From contig LR746267.1 of assembly GCA_902729315.2 (NCBI GenBank), positions 5,023,386 to 5,087,385 on the forward strand: DNA of 64,000 bases, read 5' to 3'. Below, piece after piece: positions 25,373-39,608 of this stretch. The notes beneath the pieces were generated by a model, which ran no database searches, was not told where the DNA came from, and worked only from the letters and a program-made list of their open reading frames with translations. Each line of letters begins with the position of its first letter. Positions within the stretch are counted from its first letter, which is position 1. The translations under genes and the position numbers were made by a program. The stretch comes from Spirodela intermedia (Eukaryota; Streptophyta; Magnoliopsida; Alismatales; Araceae).

Positions 25373-28300
25373 ATGCTGAACAGAAATCCTCCCGTCCCAA
25401 ACAGGTACAAGCTGCTCACTCTTTTATTGGTTCGATCAATCATTAGTCAACCTATATTTCAAAACTATCCTTGGCAAGGGAGACTCCACATGGGTAGGTT
25501 TTATTCCACTGCTGGCGGACTGCTGGTGCATACGAATCATGCGTGCCCAACTCATATGTGTCTGTCCAATTTGTGTACCAAAGACTTTCAGTGCCCTTCT
25601 TCATGGTAGTGGGGGTTGGTGCCTTTTCGTTTTGAAGCAAATGGTCTTGAAGTAATTTCTCTCTCACGAGGGATTGTTTCTTATCTTGAAGACTCTTTCA
25701 TTTATTTTGGAGGAGTTTGGCAGGCCTAATGCTGCTGAGAAATTCTCTAAAAGAACGGAAGATGAAAAAAGTCTCGTGTTAAGTGTAGGGTTTCGGGTAC
25801 TGCTTGAACATGTGGCTCGAGAGGGGTGAACGAGGACTTTTATTCTGACTGGAACACTCATATCAGAGGTTTCTTTTTCTCTGCTGGGGGAATTTTTTAA
25901 TGGTCTGTAGTTATGTGAGAGGTTGTGTGAGCGAAGGATTCAGTGGTTCACGGGTATTGAGGAACATGGCAGGCCTAATGCAGCTATGCATCTGGGTGCA
26001 TAAAGTAGAAACTATACCCTTTTCACAAAGCAGAATTAATGTTTGGTGCTACGAAAATTTTACCCCTTAGCTTAACAGAACACGTTCAGGCGCTATTTGC
26101 ATTTGATTTTAATTCTTTTTCATATCGATTTGATCACTGTGAATTGGGATGAATATTGACATAATATGGCTTGGTGCTGTTTTTAAGATTTACCAATTTT
26201 CTCTATCTTTCTGACTATACCATCAATATCTTTTTTATAATGCGCTTCAAATAATCTTTACGTATCCTCTTTTTATCATCACCACTAAAGGAATAAAGAT
26301 GAAAGTGAAATGTACTTCTGTGTTGTTAAAATTTAACTTTGTTATTTGTTATAGATCGGTGCATCTTTTGACAATAAAAATGTGACTGAAATATCCCAAG
26401 ATTATTGAATATATTCTTACTGGTATGCTAGTTTTGCAGGCGGCCGTTACAACTAGCGCCTTACAAGTTAAAGTGTGAAAAGGAGCCTCTTAGTGGCCGG
26501 TAAGTGCTTTGTTTCTGCTTTAGTTCTGTCGTTTATAAGCTTTTGATGGTTTAATGTCATACTTTAAACGACAGAAGTAGAATTCTACAATGTTCAGAGA
26601 ACATAGTTGATTTTTCAGGATCCAAAAGAAAATTTTCTACTTCTTCTTGACGCAGATGATTATTCATCTGCTTGCTTTCAGTGAATTTTTTGGGGGTTCA
26701 GAAAGATCCAAAGAAGTCATTTTGTGAATTAATCTGACACTTTTTAAAGTCTTGTTTGTCTTCTCAAAGAATGGCTTTTTTAAATCTTAATTTTATTACA
26801 TGGTTACTCTATGTGGCGGTAGTATGCAACTTATTGTTTTTTTCTGAATCTGTTTAGAATTGGTCCACCTGACTTTCATCCTCAAACTCCAAACTGCCCT
26901 GAAGAGACATTAACCCGGGAATACCTTCAAACGGGATACAAGGATACGGTTGAAGGAATTGAGGTTTGTCTTGCAACAATTGCTCCCGTTTCTCTGTTTT
27001 TTTCGGTGCGAATTTCTACAATCGCTGTAGAGTTTGCCAAATGTTGCTGTGTCATTGATTCTGGTATCTCGTCTTCCCAGGTGTGTATACTCGAACAATT
27101 GTTATTCTGAGACTGTGACAAGCGAAACTCTAGTGTTACTCATTATCCTCTTGCAATTTTTAATAGTGATGATTCTATTATTCCTTCCATTGCTTGACTG
27201 TCATGCTATTCTCCCGTATGCAATTTTTAACGATTTGGAAAACCGTTTCTCCTTCACTATTTGCAAATTCCAGGGCTTCTAAAGAAAATCAGACCATTCT
27301 TGTAGTTTATCAAGCAAATTATAAGCGATTATAAATGAATATGGTTGATTATCTTGAAAGCTTTAGAAACTATGGTCGGATGAATGCACTTGCAATATGC
27401 TCCTGCACTAATAAATCATTGAGCTAATGTGTTTTTGAATCGTTACTTGACGGTTGATGAAAGAAATGAATGAATCTCGCACTCTTAAGGGTGTTGAGAA
27501 CTTTGTCACAACTCATGAATGGCTCTGCGATTTGTGTCATTACATTATAAATGTGAGGATGGCTAAAGGGAGAAGGCTGATCTTGATTCAAGGTTAACTG
27601 TTTACTGGACTGTTCAGTTTGACCTTTTCTTTTAGCATCGCCTTTCTGCTTTGCGATGATGCAACTGTGTTACCATCTCAATAGTTTGAGTCGTCATTCC
27701 GACATAAGAAAAAACATAAAAGACAATAAAGGGAATGAAGAGACGGACTCAAAAGAGCTGGCGTTTAAAGAGCTGGGCTTCAAGGCCAATGCTGCTTGCA
27801 GACGCTATGTTTTCTGTTTGATGCTGATGGTCTCTAAAGTGTGCAGTTCTCACCAGTTCTCACTGAGTATCCATGGGCTTAACTGAGGGTTTTGGTTGCC
27901 TGGACTTGATCATCTACTTTCTGCTTCAAGTTTCACTATGTGGGTAGAGTAGGCTCCTAGTGCGTCAGGGTTCTACTTCTCCTTCCTGTTCATCAGATTG
28001 TAGGCTTGTCTCAATAAAATGCTATAGGTGCTGTAGTCGAGGGACACCCACAAAATGTGGATTCTAAACGCATCTGCTCCAAGGTTTAGGGGAGGTGCAA
28101 GGTATAATTTTTGCATTGAACTTCCTTAGTGCTTAGTAATGGGATGTAAGAGCTTCAGACATCAAAGGTTTATTTTGTTGAATAGATAGTTTGAATGGCT
28201 CAAGTTTGTGATGCGTACTGGATGTAGGTGTTTTTATTATAATCTCGCTTTCCTTCTTGATTAACAGTGTCGTGAATGTGTTATGGATGTTTCAGGAAGC

Positions 28301-31300
28301 TAGAGAAATTACATTAAGCCAAGTCGGAAACATCTCAAAATCTGTTGTCCAAAAATGCAAAGAGGTAAATTGCAGAACTAATTATTGTCATCTCTGTTGG
28401 ATTCATCCTTCCAGATTCTTCTCCACAGTTATTCGGCTAGTGCAGTGCGTTTTTTTTCAATAAATAACACTTCTGCTTCATACTGTAAACTCATGCATTT
28501 TAGGCTGACCTTCCGACGGTGTATGGAAATCTTTCTCTTATCTCTCCAAAGTTTTCTTTTTGATGTCTATGAATTTCCAACGATATTTTTGTAATGAGCG
28601 TATTATTATCAATTTAGATCAATGTGCATATGCTTCGCTGCATGTGTTATCTACATTGTAATCTTCATGAATGATCTTTTGCTTTTGCATATCAATAGCG
28701 TTAGCATATTTTTCTTACAAAAGCACTACTGTACTCTGGGTTACTGTTGCCCTTATATTCTTGACATTTCTTTTTCAATTGGGATTACCTTTGATTGCAC
28801 AACAGTAATCTTGGCTAATTATCTCCGCACTTGTTCTGCAAAATCCTCCACTGTCAATCATCTGCTTATCAATATAATAGCCGTATAGGATTGACAATGT
28901 GACAGTCGGATAAATGATTGAATGCTGAATTGGTTTGATATAATATTCCTTTTTCATCCTCCGAAGTGGGCAGCGTATTATAAGTGATTTCATTAAGAAA
29001 GTTACAACTCTTCGTGGGCAACTGTTCAGAACAAGAAAATCCTTCTACTACATTATGTGATGTGATCAGTCCGCCCTTGATTGAACTAAAATCACACGAA
29101 ATATGGTCAGACCAATTTTAAGAGGTTGAACTTTTCTTTTTACCACAGATTTGAAAGTTAAGTTCTTTTGAAGTCAATTTCTGATTAGTTAGAAAGAGAT
29201 CTAGTTAAATTTTTTATCTTAAAATAAATTGCCTTTCAAGAATATCTTTAGTTTTTGTATTTATGCATGTTGTACATTGTTAGATTTAAAGCATAACCCA
29301 TGTTTTCTTCATTACTATCTGCTGTTACTCCCTCAGGCACTAAAGAAACGGCTCAAAGCTATCAATGAATCCCGCGCACAAAAACGAAAGGTGATAAGGA
29401 CTGTTGTATTCTAATTTCTCTGGATTTTAAATTAGTGAAAGCGTGTACTGTGCTTCCTTTTCACGTACTGGTTATTTTTACTGCAATGTTTGACGAAGAC
29501 TGACTTCATCCTGAATCTTTAATTTCAAATTCTAAAAAGGCTGGTCAAGTATATGGAGTACCACTCTCTGGACAACTATTAACGAAACCTGGAATTTATC
29601 CTGAGCAGAGGCCATATGGTGAAGAGTCCCGCAAGAAATGGATTGAGGTTTGTGTTTTGGATTTCTGATGAAGTTAAATTTTAATTTGAACCATATCATT
29701 GTTCACAATTCTCGCTGGATCAACTGAATGATAGCTGGTTACCATGTTGGCATTGCTAAGAGATGACATGGTTGAGTTCAATCATTATGTTGACATTTGA
29801 TTTTCTGATCAGGGTTTATCACAACCTCATAAGAGATTACGTTCTTTAGCTGACCACGTTCCTCATGGATTTAAAAGGAATGCTCTCCTTGATGTTCTCA
29901 TTCGTCATAACGTTCCACTTTTGAGAGCAACCTGGTTTGTTAAGGTTAATATTCTTAATCAGGTGTGTAACTCGACGAATTTATGCACATCTCTGTTGTT
30001 GATTACATATCTCGGTTGTTGATCCAGTCATAACGACAACTTTCTTTCCCTGGTTTCCCTCACAGAACAAGTCAGATAAAACACATTCAAATCGTACTGA
30101 ACAGTGGACTAAGATCGTCATTGAAAATCTAAAGTGCCTCCTTGATGATTTCTTATCAAAAGATGGTGCCTTTTCTGCTGCACAAAGCAGAGAGCAGTCA
30201 TCACAAACTCTTTTGTCTGGATTACCTCAAAATAGGAGTGAGGCAATTTCACTGTTGTCTGATGGGGAGGAATCTTTGGCACAATATAATTGGTGGTACA
30301 TGGTCCGCATGTTACAGTGGCACTTCGCAGAAGGCCTGCTATATGCTGCCCCCATCATTGAATGGGTTTTCACTCAACTTCAGGTAATTGGCCATTCATT
30401 GGAACAGAAATAACTATACAGAAGCTTCATTTGATTTTTTTGTTTTTCTTGCTCTTTCATAAGAATGAATGTGGGAGAAAAAAATCATTTTTTTCTTTGT
30501 ATCTGGGTTCAGGAGAAAGATTCGCTTCAAGCTTTGGAGCTTCTTCTGCCCGTTGTTGTCAATGTAATAGAGAAAGTTGCACTATCTCAACATTATGTTG
30601 GTTCATTTTTTGACATTGCTGTGCGTGCCATAAAGGCTCTGAATTCAGGAGGGACAGATCTTCCAAGTAATGCCAGGAAAACTCACCTTTCCTCTGCTCT
30701 GTGTGAGATGTTGCGATATTTGATGCTTTCTGTGCCTGATACTTTTGTTGCCATAGACGCCTTTCCTTTGCCGACTTGCATAGTTCCAGATATCTTCAAT
30801 AGTAGAAATTCTTTTCTTAAGATTCCTGAAGGTTCAGATAGAGTGCATTATGATTCACGTGATGCTTATCACCGGTACCTGTCTTTTGGGCATGTTGTTT
30901 CCTCTCTTCGTCAGCGTGTTGCTAATCTTTCAAAAGTAGCAATCCCAAACCTTGAAGGCCATGGTGTAGCCAAAGTGATTGAGGCATTGGATAAGTCTCT
31001 GCTGCTGGGAGATGTGAAAGGTGCTCATAGTTGTCTCTTTGAAGAATTATCTGATGTTATTATCGAGGAAAGGTGGATTGGAGAAGTCAGCTCCTGCCTA
31101 TGGTCTTCTTTGAAGTGGATTGGGACAGTGAGCATGCCTACGATTTGCGCTGTGTTTTTCATCTGCGAGTGGGCAACATGTGATTATAGAGACTTTCGTA
31201 CTGCATTACCTCGTGACGTGAAATTTACTGGCAGGAAAGATCTTTCCCAAGTGTATTTTGCGGTTTCACTTTTGAAACTTAGAATGCAAGATATGTATAA

Positions 31301-34300
31301 GCAATCCCTGCAAAAGCGAAGTGGCTTGATGACTAGTAATGGAACAAAGGCCGATCTATCAGATGTCATACAAAGTCCAGGCCCACTTCATGATATCATT
31401 GTGTGTTGGCTTGATCAGCATGAAGTTGGGAAAGGTGAAGGATTTAAGAGTCTTCAAATTTTCATTGTGGAACTTATTAATTGTGGTATATTTTATCCTC
31501 ATGCTTATGTTCGTCAACTCATAGTAAGTGGAATTATGGATGGGGATGAAAGTACATTCAAACAGAACAGGCAGAGAAACCATTACCGGATTTTGAAGCA
31601 ACTACCTGGCTCTTACTTGCTTGATGTCCTGAAAGAAGCCAAAGTTGATGTATCAGTGCTTCATGAGGCCGTGTACATTTACACCAACGAACGCCGCCTA
31701 TTACTTCAGGGGTTTTCTCATAGTAATTCTTATCCGTTGAAATCTGGAAATGACTGTGCCTCTAGTTTTTCCTCAGAAAAGATAAAAAACCATTTACCAG
31801 GAACCAAAGATGATGACTCGCCTTCTGTACTGGAATTCTGCAAAAATGATACTATTGCATCCACTAGTCTCTATACTAAGCTCACGAAAGCAAAGGATCC
31901 AGTTGCAGAGCTGAAGAATGCAGTCATGGCACTACTGCGTATTCCTAGTTCTTCATCAAATGATACACAAAATGATGAACTTCGTTGGAAGCGGAGCATA
32001 GCGTCACTCAGCAACAAAGTGGATGGTGTTGATGGGACGCCCAGCTCTGAGGAATGCAGACGGGCAAAGATGCAAAAGTTGAGCGATGAAAAAGGCTCCC
32101 CATTACCAGGATTTTCATCACATTCGTGTGATGATGAAGACTGTTGGTGGGTGAGGAAAGGATCCAAGTCTATAGAAACTTCAAAGGTTGAGGCAACTCA
32201 TAAGTCTACAAAGCATGCATCCAGGGGTAGGCGCAAAACTCAGAGCCTTGCACAACTTGCAGCTGCAAGGATTGAGGGGAGCCAGGGTGCATCCACCAGT
32301 CATGTGTGTGAGAGTAAAGTATCTTGCACTAGCCATAAATCTGTTTCAGATGGTGATATGTCTAGGCCAAGTGAAGGAATGAGAACATCTCATTTGAGAG
32401 ACATTGGAAAAGCTTTGAAACAACTTCGGCTGCTGGAGAAGAAATCAGTGATTATTTGGTTATTAACATTGATCAAACTACTTATTGAAGGCAATGAAAA
32501 GTCTTCTGTTAAACCAAATAATGGTAGTGGCCCTTTCTCTCCTCCAATTGACGAGAGAACTGCTGTACGGTGGAAACTGGGCGAAGATGAATTTTCTTCT
32601 GTATTATATTTGTTTGACATATCTTATGATTGGCTTTCATCAGTGAAATTTCTTCTGTGGTTGCTACCAAGGGTCCTTGGCGTGTCATTTTCTTCTATTC
32701 ATGCCGGAAGAAACATGATTATTCCACCAAAGAATAAGGATAATCAAGTCATTGACATTGGGGAAGTTTTCTTCTTGTCAGCTCTTCAGAGGTAGATGTG
32801 ATTTTATTGTAAAGTTTTTTGAATACATCGTGTTTATCCACATTTTCTGAGGACTATCCCTGCAAGGTTGCCCAGTGCATTCTTGTAAATTTTGGGCAAT
32901 GTTGCACCTTAATATTGGTGCCGAGTTACTGTATTCATCCTCCATATTTCTTTGAATTTATAATAGGCTAGTTCTATTTTATTGTGTCAGTTACATTGTG
33001 CTTGTAATAGTTTGTGTTACTAGATTTTACTCCACAAGGATCACAGTTAGTGGCAATTGCTTGTGGTGACAATTTTCTTGAAAGAAGGATATTTATAAGT
33101 TCTTGGGTCCTGTTGATGGTGATGAAATTCAGCTTTTAGGGCTACAATGAAAACAATCCTCTGTCAGCTGATGCTTATTCTTTCAAATTTTGGAGAATAA
33201 AAAGAATGTTTGACAACATTCAGTCTTTATCTTTTTCCATGTAGAGTTCGTCTTAATTTAATGTTGCATCAGATGGCTATCGAGTTTCCACTATATAGCA
33301 GTCTTGATGGTATAAAAAAGATTTGCATGTTTCTGTGAGAGGATGTTCAACCGCCTTTATATGTTGGACCATGTAGGGTTTAGAAGCCAGAAAGGCTATT
33401 TTTTTGGACATTGTGGTCGCCTTTGGTGTTTTATAAGGAGAACAAACTACAGTTTCATTAGATTTCAACAGAGGATGTTCTCTCTGTTCTTGAAGTGCGA
33501 TTGGCCTGAAAGTTTTTCATAGGATGTTGACGTGTCAGTGGCTACAAATGTATCTCTTAATTTGTGAGGACGAAAAATCCATAGAACGAACATCAGTAAA
33601 TTTAACTTTCTGATCATTATTTGAGACTGAATCTTATGTTTTTTCCTTTTTGTTTTCCAGGACTGGAGTTAAATAAATTCCTAGTTTTATTTTTACCTGT
33701 ATACATGAAATTTTGTTTGTGTTACACCATTTTTCTCTGCACCAACCCGTCATACATACATGTTCATGGACAATGTTATTGCATTTTTCAAATTATGTCC
33801 AAACTAGGATTCAATAATTTCAAAAATAGTGGAAAGCCTTAAACATGTTCAATAAATTAATCTTCTGCAAAATATAAAATATTTAATGTGATGATTATTC
33901 TAGGTACAATAATTCTATTAAGTCCACATAAATCTTGGGAAGGGGGTTTAGTATACCTCTGCCTTTTATTTTGGTACGAATGTGTAGATTGCCACCAGAA
34001 TTACCTCTTCTCAGAAACATTGGGGTTCGCGGGAGTATTTTTTTCGTTTGGACGAGCAAATTTGTACTGATGTCACAAAGTGAGTCTAAGATTGTATTTC
34101 ATTCACTTCGCAGTATCATACTCTTCCTCTGATAACTTTGAATTTGGTGTATTCGGAAGAATCTGTGTTTCGTTTTATGGCCGTTTTGTGAATCTGCGTT
34201 TTCAGTCAACAGAAGTGATCATGTATTTTGTGTGCCTTATTTCAGTGCCCTTTTAATTTTCAGGTTCTTAGTCACGTGATGAATATGTTGGAGTTGCCTG

Positions 34301-37300
34301 TGTTTTTTGACTGCTAACAGTTTGCAGTGGCTTTGTGTTTCTATTCTTTGAATCTAAGAGTTAATCTTTTTTGCAGGTATGAAAATGTTCTTGTTGCTGC
34401 TGAACTTCTACCTGAAGCACTTACTGCTGCCATGCAGCGAGCAGCATCGGTTATCACTTCTAATGGAAGGTCTTCTTGTCCAACTGTTTTCACTTATGTT
34501 AGAAAGCTGCTGAAAAGATATGGTGAGGTTCCTAGTGTGGCAGTGTGGGAGAAGAATTTTAGAACCACTTGTGATCCAAGAGTACTTGCTGAACTTGAAG
34601 CTGGACGATCCTCAGATGTTGATATAGGATATTCACTTGGACTTCCATCTGGTTTGGAAGATCTTGATGAGTATGTCCGCCAAAAGATGTCTGGAAATGG
34701 GAGAATCTCGAGGACTGGCCTGGGTATGAAAGAGATACTGCAGAGACATATAGATGAGGCTTTGCTCTTTTCCTATGGAAGAGAAAGCAAGAATTTTGCA
34801 GCTAATAACTCAAAAAGTGCAAACTTAGAAAAATGGGATGATGATAGTTATGTAGCACAGCAGATTGTGTCGGGATTACTGGACTGTATCAGGCAGAATG
34901 GTGGTGCAGCTCCTGAAGGCGATCCCTTCTTGGTTTCTTCTGCTGTTTCAGCAATTGTGAGTAATGTGGGACCTGCTATTGTGAATTGTAACTACCAAAA
35001 TTTATCTTTACCGGAAGGTGCATTGAGTTGTGTTCAGCGGATTGTACGCATTCATATATCCTGCCTCTGCTTACTGAAGGAAGCTCTTGGTGATCGAGTT
35101 GGCCGTATTTTTGACGTTACTATTGCTGCAGAGTCATCTTCCATTGTTTCTGGGGCACTTTCTGCTGGGAAGTTTCCTCGTAGTCAATTCCAACCGTCAC
35201 CTGAGACCCATGATGTAAGTCCAAATAATTCAAGTGACGTTTTGAACGCGAAAGTGTTTGGTGGAAGGGCAGTAAAGGCTGCTGCGGCTGTGTCTGCACT
35301 TGTTATTGGGGCTCTCATTCATGGGGTTTCTAGTCTTGAAAGGATGATCACTGTTTTCAGGTTAAAGGAGGGCTTGGATGTGCAGCAGTTCATCAAAAGT
35401 TCAAGGTCCAGTTCTAATGGGATGTCACGTTCTAATAAGGCTTTTAGGTTGGACCACAGCGTGGAAACTTATGTTCATTGGTTCCGAGTTCTTGTTGGGA
35501 ACTCCTGGACGCTTTTTGATGGATTAGTTGGAGAGATAATCGGTGAATCATATATCTTATGTTTTTCAAGGATGCAGCGAATGGTTCCTCTTACCTTGAC
35601 ATTCCCTCCTGCTTATTCGATATTTGCACTGGTTGTTTGGAGGCCATATATACTTGGCAATAACGTCGCAACTCGTGAAGAAATTCAATTATTTCAGTGC
35701 TTGACATTGGCCATTGATGATGCTATAAGGCATCACCCTTTCCGAGATTTATGTTTCAGAGATACTCGTGTACTTTATGATCTGCTGGCATCTGATTCTG
35801 GTGATTCTGAGTTTGCAGCTATGTTTGACTTTCACGGGCAGGATAAACATTTTAAAACAAGGGCATTTGTGCCTCTGAGGGCCAGGCTGTTTCTGAATGC
35901 CATGATCGACTGCAGATTGCCCCCATTTACAGTAATGCGGGATGATGGAACATGGGTCTCCGGTCATGCGGATCAAAGGTCTTTCGACTCTGAGACAAAG
36001 CTTCTGGATGAGCTTGTGCATGTTTTGGACACTTTACAACCGGCAAAGTTTCACTGGCAGTGGGTTATGGTAAGACTCCTCTTGAATGAACAAGCACTTA
36101 TCGAAAAGATTGAGACCCTTGGGATGCCCCTGGCAGAGGCCATCCGTTCTCTTTATCCGAATACTGAGAATTCTACACCATCTGAGAATGAAAGCAGTTT
36201 TACAGAAATTGTGCTGACGAGACTACTTGTGAGACCTGATGCTGCTTCTCTCTATTCGGATGTTTTACGTATGCTCGGAAGGTCATTGGAGGACAAACTA
36301 CTGTTGCTGGTCAAATGGTTTCTTGGGGGCAATGATATACTTCTTGGACGTAAGTCTATCAGGCAGCGGCTTGTGAATTTCGCCCTACCCAAAGGAGTAT
36401 CAACCAAAGTGCAATTCTGTAAACCGTGGGGTTGGTCAAATCCTGTCATTGATACATCACCAAACAAAGCTGACAAGAGGAAGGTGGAAATGTCTACTCT
36501 CGAAGAAGGAGAAGTTGTAGATGAAGTCATGGACATCAGGAGACAGGGTAGGTTAAACTCCTGTCAAACTTCTGATGCTGGCTCGCTGAATTCAAGCCAG
36601 CAGTTCATAACCGAGAAAGCCCTTGCAGAATTAGTACTTCCGTGTATAGACAGGAGTTCCAGTGATGCACGAGATACATTTGCCTCGGAGTTGATCAAGC
36701 AAATGTGTCTTCTAGATCAACATATTAATTCCCTTGTATATTCTGTCAAGCAAGGAAGTTCAATACAATCTGGAGTCGAGAATTCTAGCGGTAAAAGCAG
36801 CAATCGAAAAGGTATACAAGGTGGGAGTCCTGGCATGGGAAGGCGACCCAGTGGAAATATGGATTCTGCCCCACCTTCTTCGTCAGCACTAAGAGCATCT
36901 ATGTGGTTGAGGTTGCAGTTTATTTTGAGATCAGTTCCCATCATTTATACTGATAGGTAATTCAGACGTCTCTGTAGTCTGTGGTTGGGAATTCGTCTTA
37001 TCATTTATTTTTTGTGTCTTCCTCTATGATTCCTTGGTTTAATGCCCTCCGGCATTCTATGAATTTTAGGTCTTATTTCCTTAGTTTGCTTCAGAAGCTT
37101 AACATTTTGTTTGCTTATCTTAGGATGCTGTCTAGGTTCCTATAAAAGGGTGCGTGAAATGTCCATGTGATTAGTTTTTGTTAGGATATTTACCTGTGTT
37201 CCCATAAAGGGATTTAAAATGTCAATGATCTATTGCGACTGTGCTGTATCATTTCTACGACGAAACTTAATGTCCAACTTTGTTTGACATTTATTTGACT

Positions 37301-39608
37301 GTGTTCCAGAAAGCTTTGATGATGTCAAGTACAGCTTTTAATAATTTGGAAGTGTAATTTATCTCATGCTTCAGAAAATAATTCGGAATAACTATATAAT
37401 TCAAAACACTTCATATTTGGGTAGAGTTGTATGCCTCGATTTAACTTATATATTGCCTTGTTTTCCAGTTTTCTGTGCTGGAAAATATTTCAGCGTTTGA
37501 TATGGAATAACATACCTCTAAATAATAAGGTATTTATCGTTGGTTGCGAGGTGTTGAGATTTTCTAGGATCTGACAAACTTAATTACACCTTGTTTGAGT
37601 GGTTTCCATCCTGCTCTTGAAAGGTCAAAGCTGAGCACGGCTGACTGTTTCCTCTACCTTTAAATTTTACCCTATTCAAATGCTTTTTGATGCAAATGTG
37701 CAGGACAAACAAGCTTGGACAACGGAGATGATTTCGTGTAATTAAAGGATATATAAGCTGCAAAAAACAAAGCAGTAATACTAGAAAGAACAGTTTCAGT
37801 GTTTCCTATACGTTCCAAACCCAGTGGTGGGTACTAAACGCAAGAGTTGCGGTTGTTGTGGGGCTTATCCTAGTTTTTTCAATGTGATTCTCTCTCTCAA
37901 CATGTGGGATAGTAATTGCATATTTGTTAAACGTGTACGAATTTGATCCTAGACTTTAAAAGCCTGTTAGACAGTTGGGTAAGAGCATAGTCATGGAAAA
38001 ATAAATTCTCACATGAAACTTTCTGTCAGAAATATCTGACCTTGGAAGCTTCAATGAATGAGTGAGTAATGAAGATGATTTAAGCTGGTCATCATCAGGT
38101 CTGATATTGAGACAAACAATTTAGCGTGTAGTGCCATAGGCTCATTTGTTCTTCTTACTCTTTGTTTTGTTTTCATCTGTTTATGCCGTCTCACACATTT
38201 ATCTGACAAACTTATATATATATATATGAAAGTTTTCCCGTGTGAGATTTATTTATTTGCTGCTGTTAAATTATCTGTTGTTGAATTGCAATTGTAGATA
38301 TATTATTATTATTTTTCCTGTCGTCCTCTGATAGAACCTTGTTTCAGTGAAAGAGGGTTTTGACTGATCGATCTGATGTCAACTTATCTCTGTCCATGAA
38401 ATGCCGTTTGTTCTACAGGGATCCAACTGTTCGGACTATGAGACACACACTTGCCTCTGTCCTTCTTCATATGCTCGGAACAAGGGTCGTCTACGAGGAC
38501 GCAGACATAGCCTTTTCCCCTGCCACCAGAATGGCCAAAAGACAAGCAGAGTTGACAACGGAACCAATTCTGGTCACCTCAGTGGATTGTTCTGGGGATA
38601 GCCTGTTTGATATGTTTTTATATGTTTTCCACGGGCTGCTAAGTGGTTGCAAACCCAGTTGGCTGAAGCTGAATTCTTCGTCAAAGTCGCTTACTAAGCC
38701 GGCCAGAGATTTTTCTGTGGTTGACCGTGATTTTGCTGAGAAGTTACAGGTTAGTCCACTAGTGATTTAACACCATCATTCCTGTGGGCTTTGCGGGAAA
38801 TACATGAAGAGACCTGGAATGCCCCCCGTCATGCTCTCTCTCTCTCTCTTTCTTCATCTCTCTCCCCATCTCTCTCTCTCTCTCCTTTCTCATGATGTGG
38901 CGTTTACTTTCTAGGAAAGCATCCCATTCATCCCAGAAACGAAAGAACATTAATCCTCCGGGGAACTGATGAGACATTCTCATCAGGCCCTCTCACCTGT
39001 TTTTTCCCACCTGTCGCCGCCCATTCCTCTGTGAAGCACATCCCTTTCTGGGTCCGGCTTTCAGCCGTATCATATTTATATTGTGATATCGAACTTACCG
39101 ACATTTTTTTTATTTTTTATGATCACCATCTTTGCAGGCTGAATTGGATCACATGCACTTGCCTCTGAACATCAGGAAGAGAATCCAAGCGGCGATGCCG
39201 GTCCTTCCCTCTTCTCCCCCTCTCTCGGTCTCCTGCCACCCTCCAACCTTGTCTTCGACACTCCTGGCCGCATTCCAGGCCAGCACATCAGCAACGCCGC
39301 CCGGGTCTCAATCCACAAATCCCTCCACTGTCAGCCAGAGAGCTCCCTCTTCCTCCTCCGGCCGCCTCCCCATTTCTGCAACTTCCAGGAATAAGCCACT
39401 GCCCGCCCAAGAACCCGACTCGGAGATTGACCCCTGGACCTTGCTGGAAGATGGAACTGGGTCTTCCTCAACCTCCGCTAATGGCGCCGACACAAGCGGC
39501 ACAGGCGGCGACCCTTCGAATCTCAAGGCCTGCAGCTGGCTCAAGGGCGCCGTCAGAGTTAGGAGAACAGATCTGACCTACATCGGCATCAGGGACGACG
39601 ACAACTGA
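25373..39608 (+). CDS. MED12: Mediator complex subunit MED12
   Basis: Nuclear subunit of the Mediator CDK8 kinase module, which links transcription factors to RNA polymerase II; the Arabidopsis gene is CRP/CENTER CITY. Exons: 25373-25404, 26440-26499, 26858-26963, 28296-28364, 29337-29390, 29540-29647, 29813-29962, 30066-30383, 30513-32791, 34377-36956, 38419-38749, 39138-39608, giving 2185 aa (Arabidopsis about 2,235). Recognised motifs: PLQLAPYKLKCEKEPL (about 13-28), GPPDFHPQTPNCPEETLTRE, and the Med12 domain with KRLRSLADHVPHGF and LIRHNVPLLRATWFVKV (about 140-193). The two giant exons hold the middle of the protein, including an acidic/Ser-rich part near 31750-32400. A Ser/Pro-rich C-terminus ends in WLKGAVRVRRTDLTYIG. 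Only 11 residues precede the conserved PLQLAPYKL, so the N-terminus is shorter than I recall for the family and may be wrong or need another upstream exon. Confidence 0.93.
25405..26439 (+). other. MED12 intron 1
   Basis: 1.0 kb, donor AACAG|GTACAA and acceptor TTGCAG|GCGGCC. The spliced codons give NRRPLQL, matching the family. No other feature is seen. Confidence 0.6.
26964..29336 (+). other. MED12 introns 3 and 4 around the small exon 28296-28364
   Basis: Two introns of 1.3 and 1.0 kb flank a 69-nt exon coding EAREITLSQVGNI and following residues. Both are AT-rich and I recognise nothing else in them. Confidence 0.6.
32792..34376 (+). other. MED12 intron 9
   Basis: 1.6 kb between the two giant exons, with split Arg codon AG|G. 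AT-rich with no recognised content. Confidence 0.7.
36957..38418 (+). other. MED12 intron 10
   Basis: 1.5 kb, split Arg codon AG|G. It contains a short (TA)n near 38213-38226 and nothing else that I recognise. Confidence 0.7.
38750..39137 (+). other. MED12 intron 11 with CT microsatellite
   Basis: 388 bp with CT-rich runs at about 38836-38885. The splice pair CAG|GTTAGT and TTGCAG|GCTGAA keeps the frame. Confidence 0.7.
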
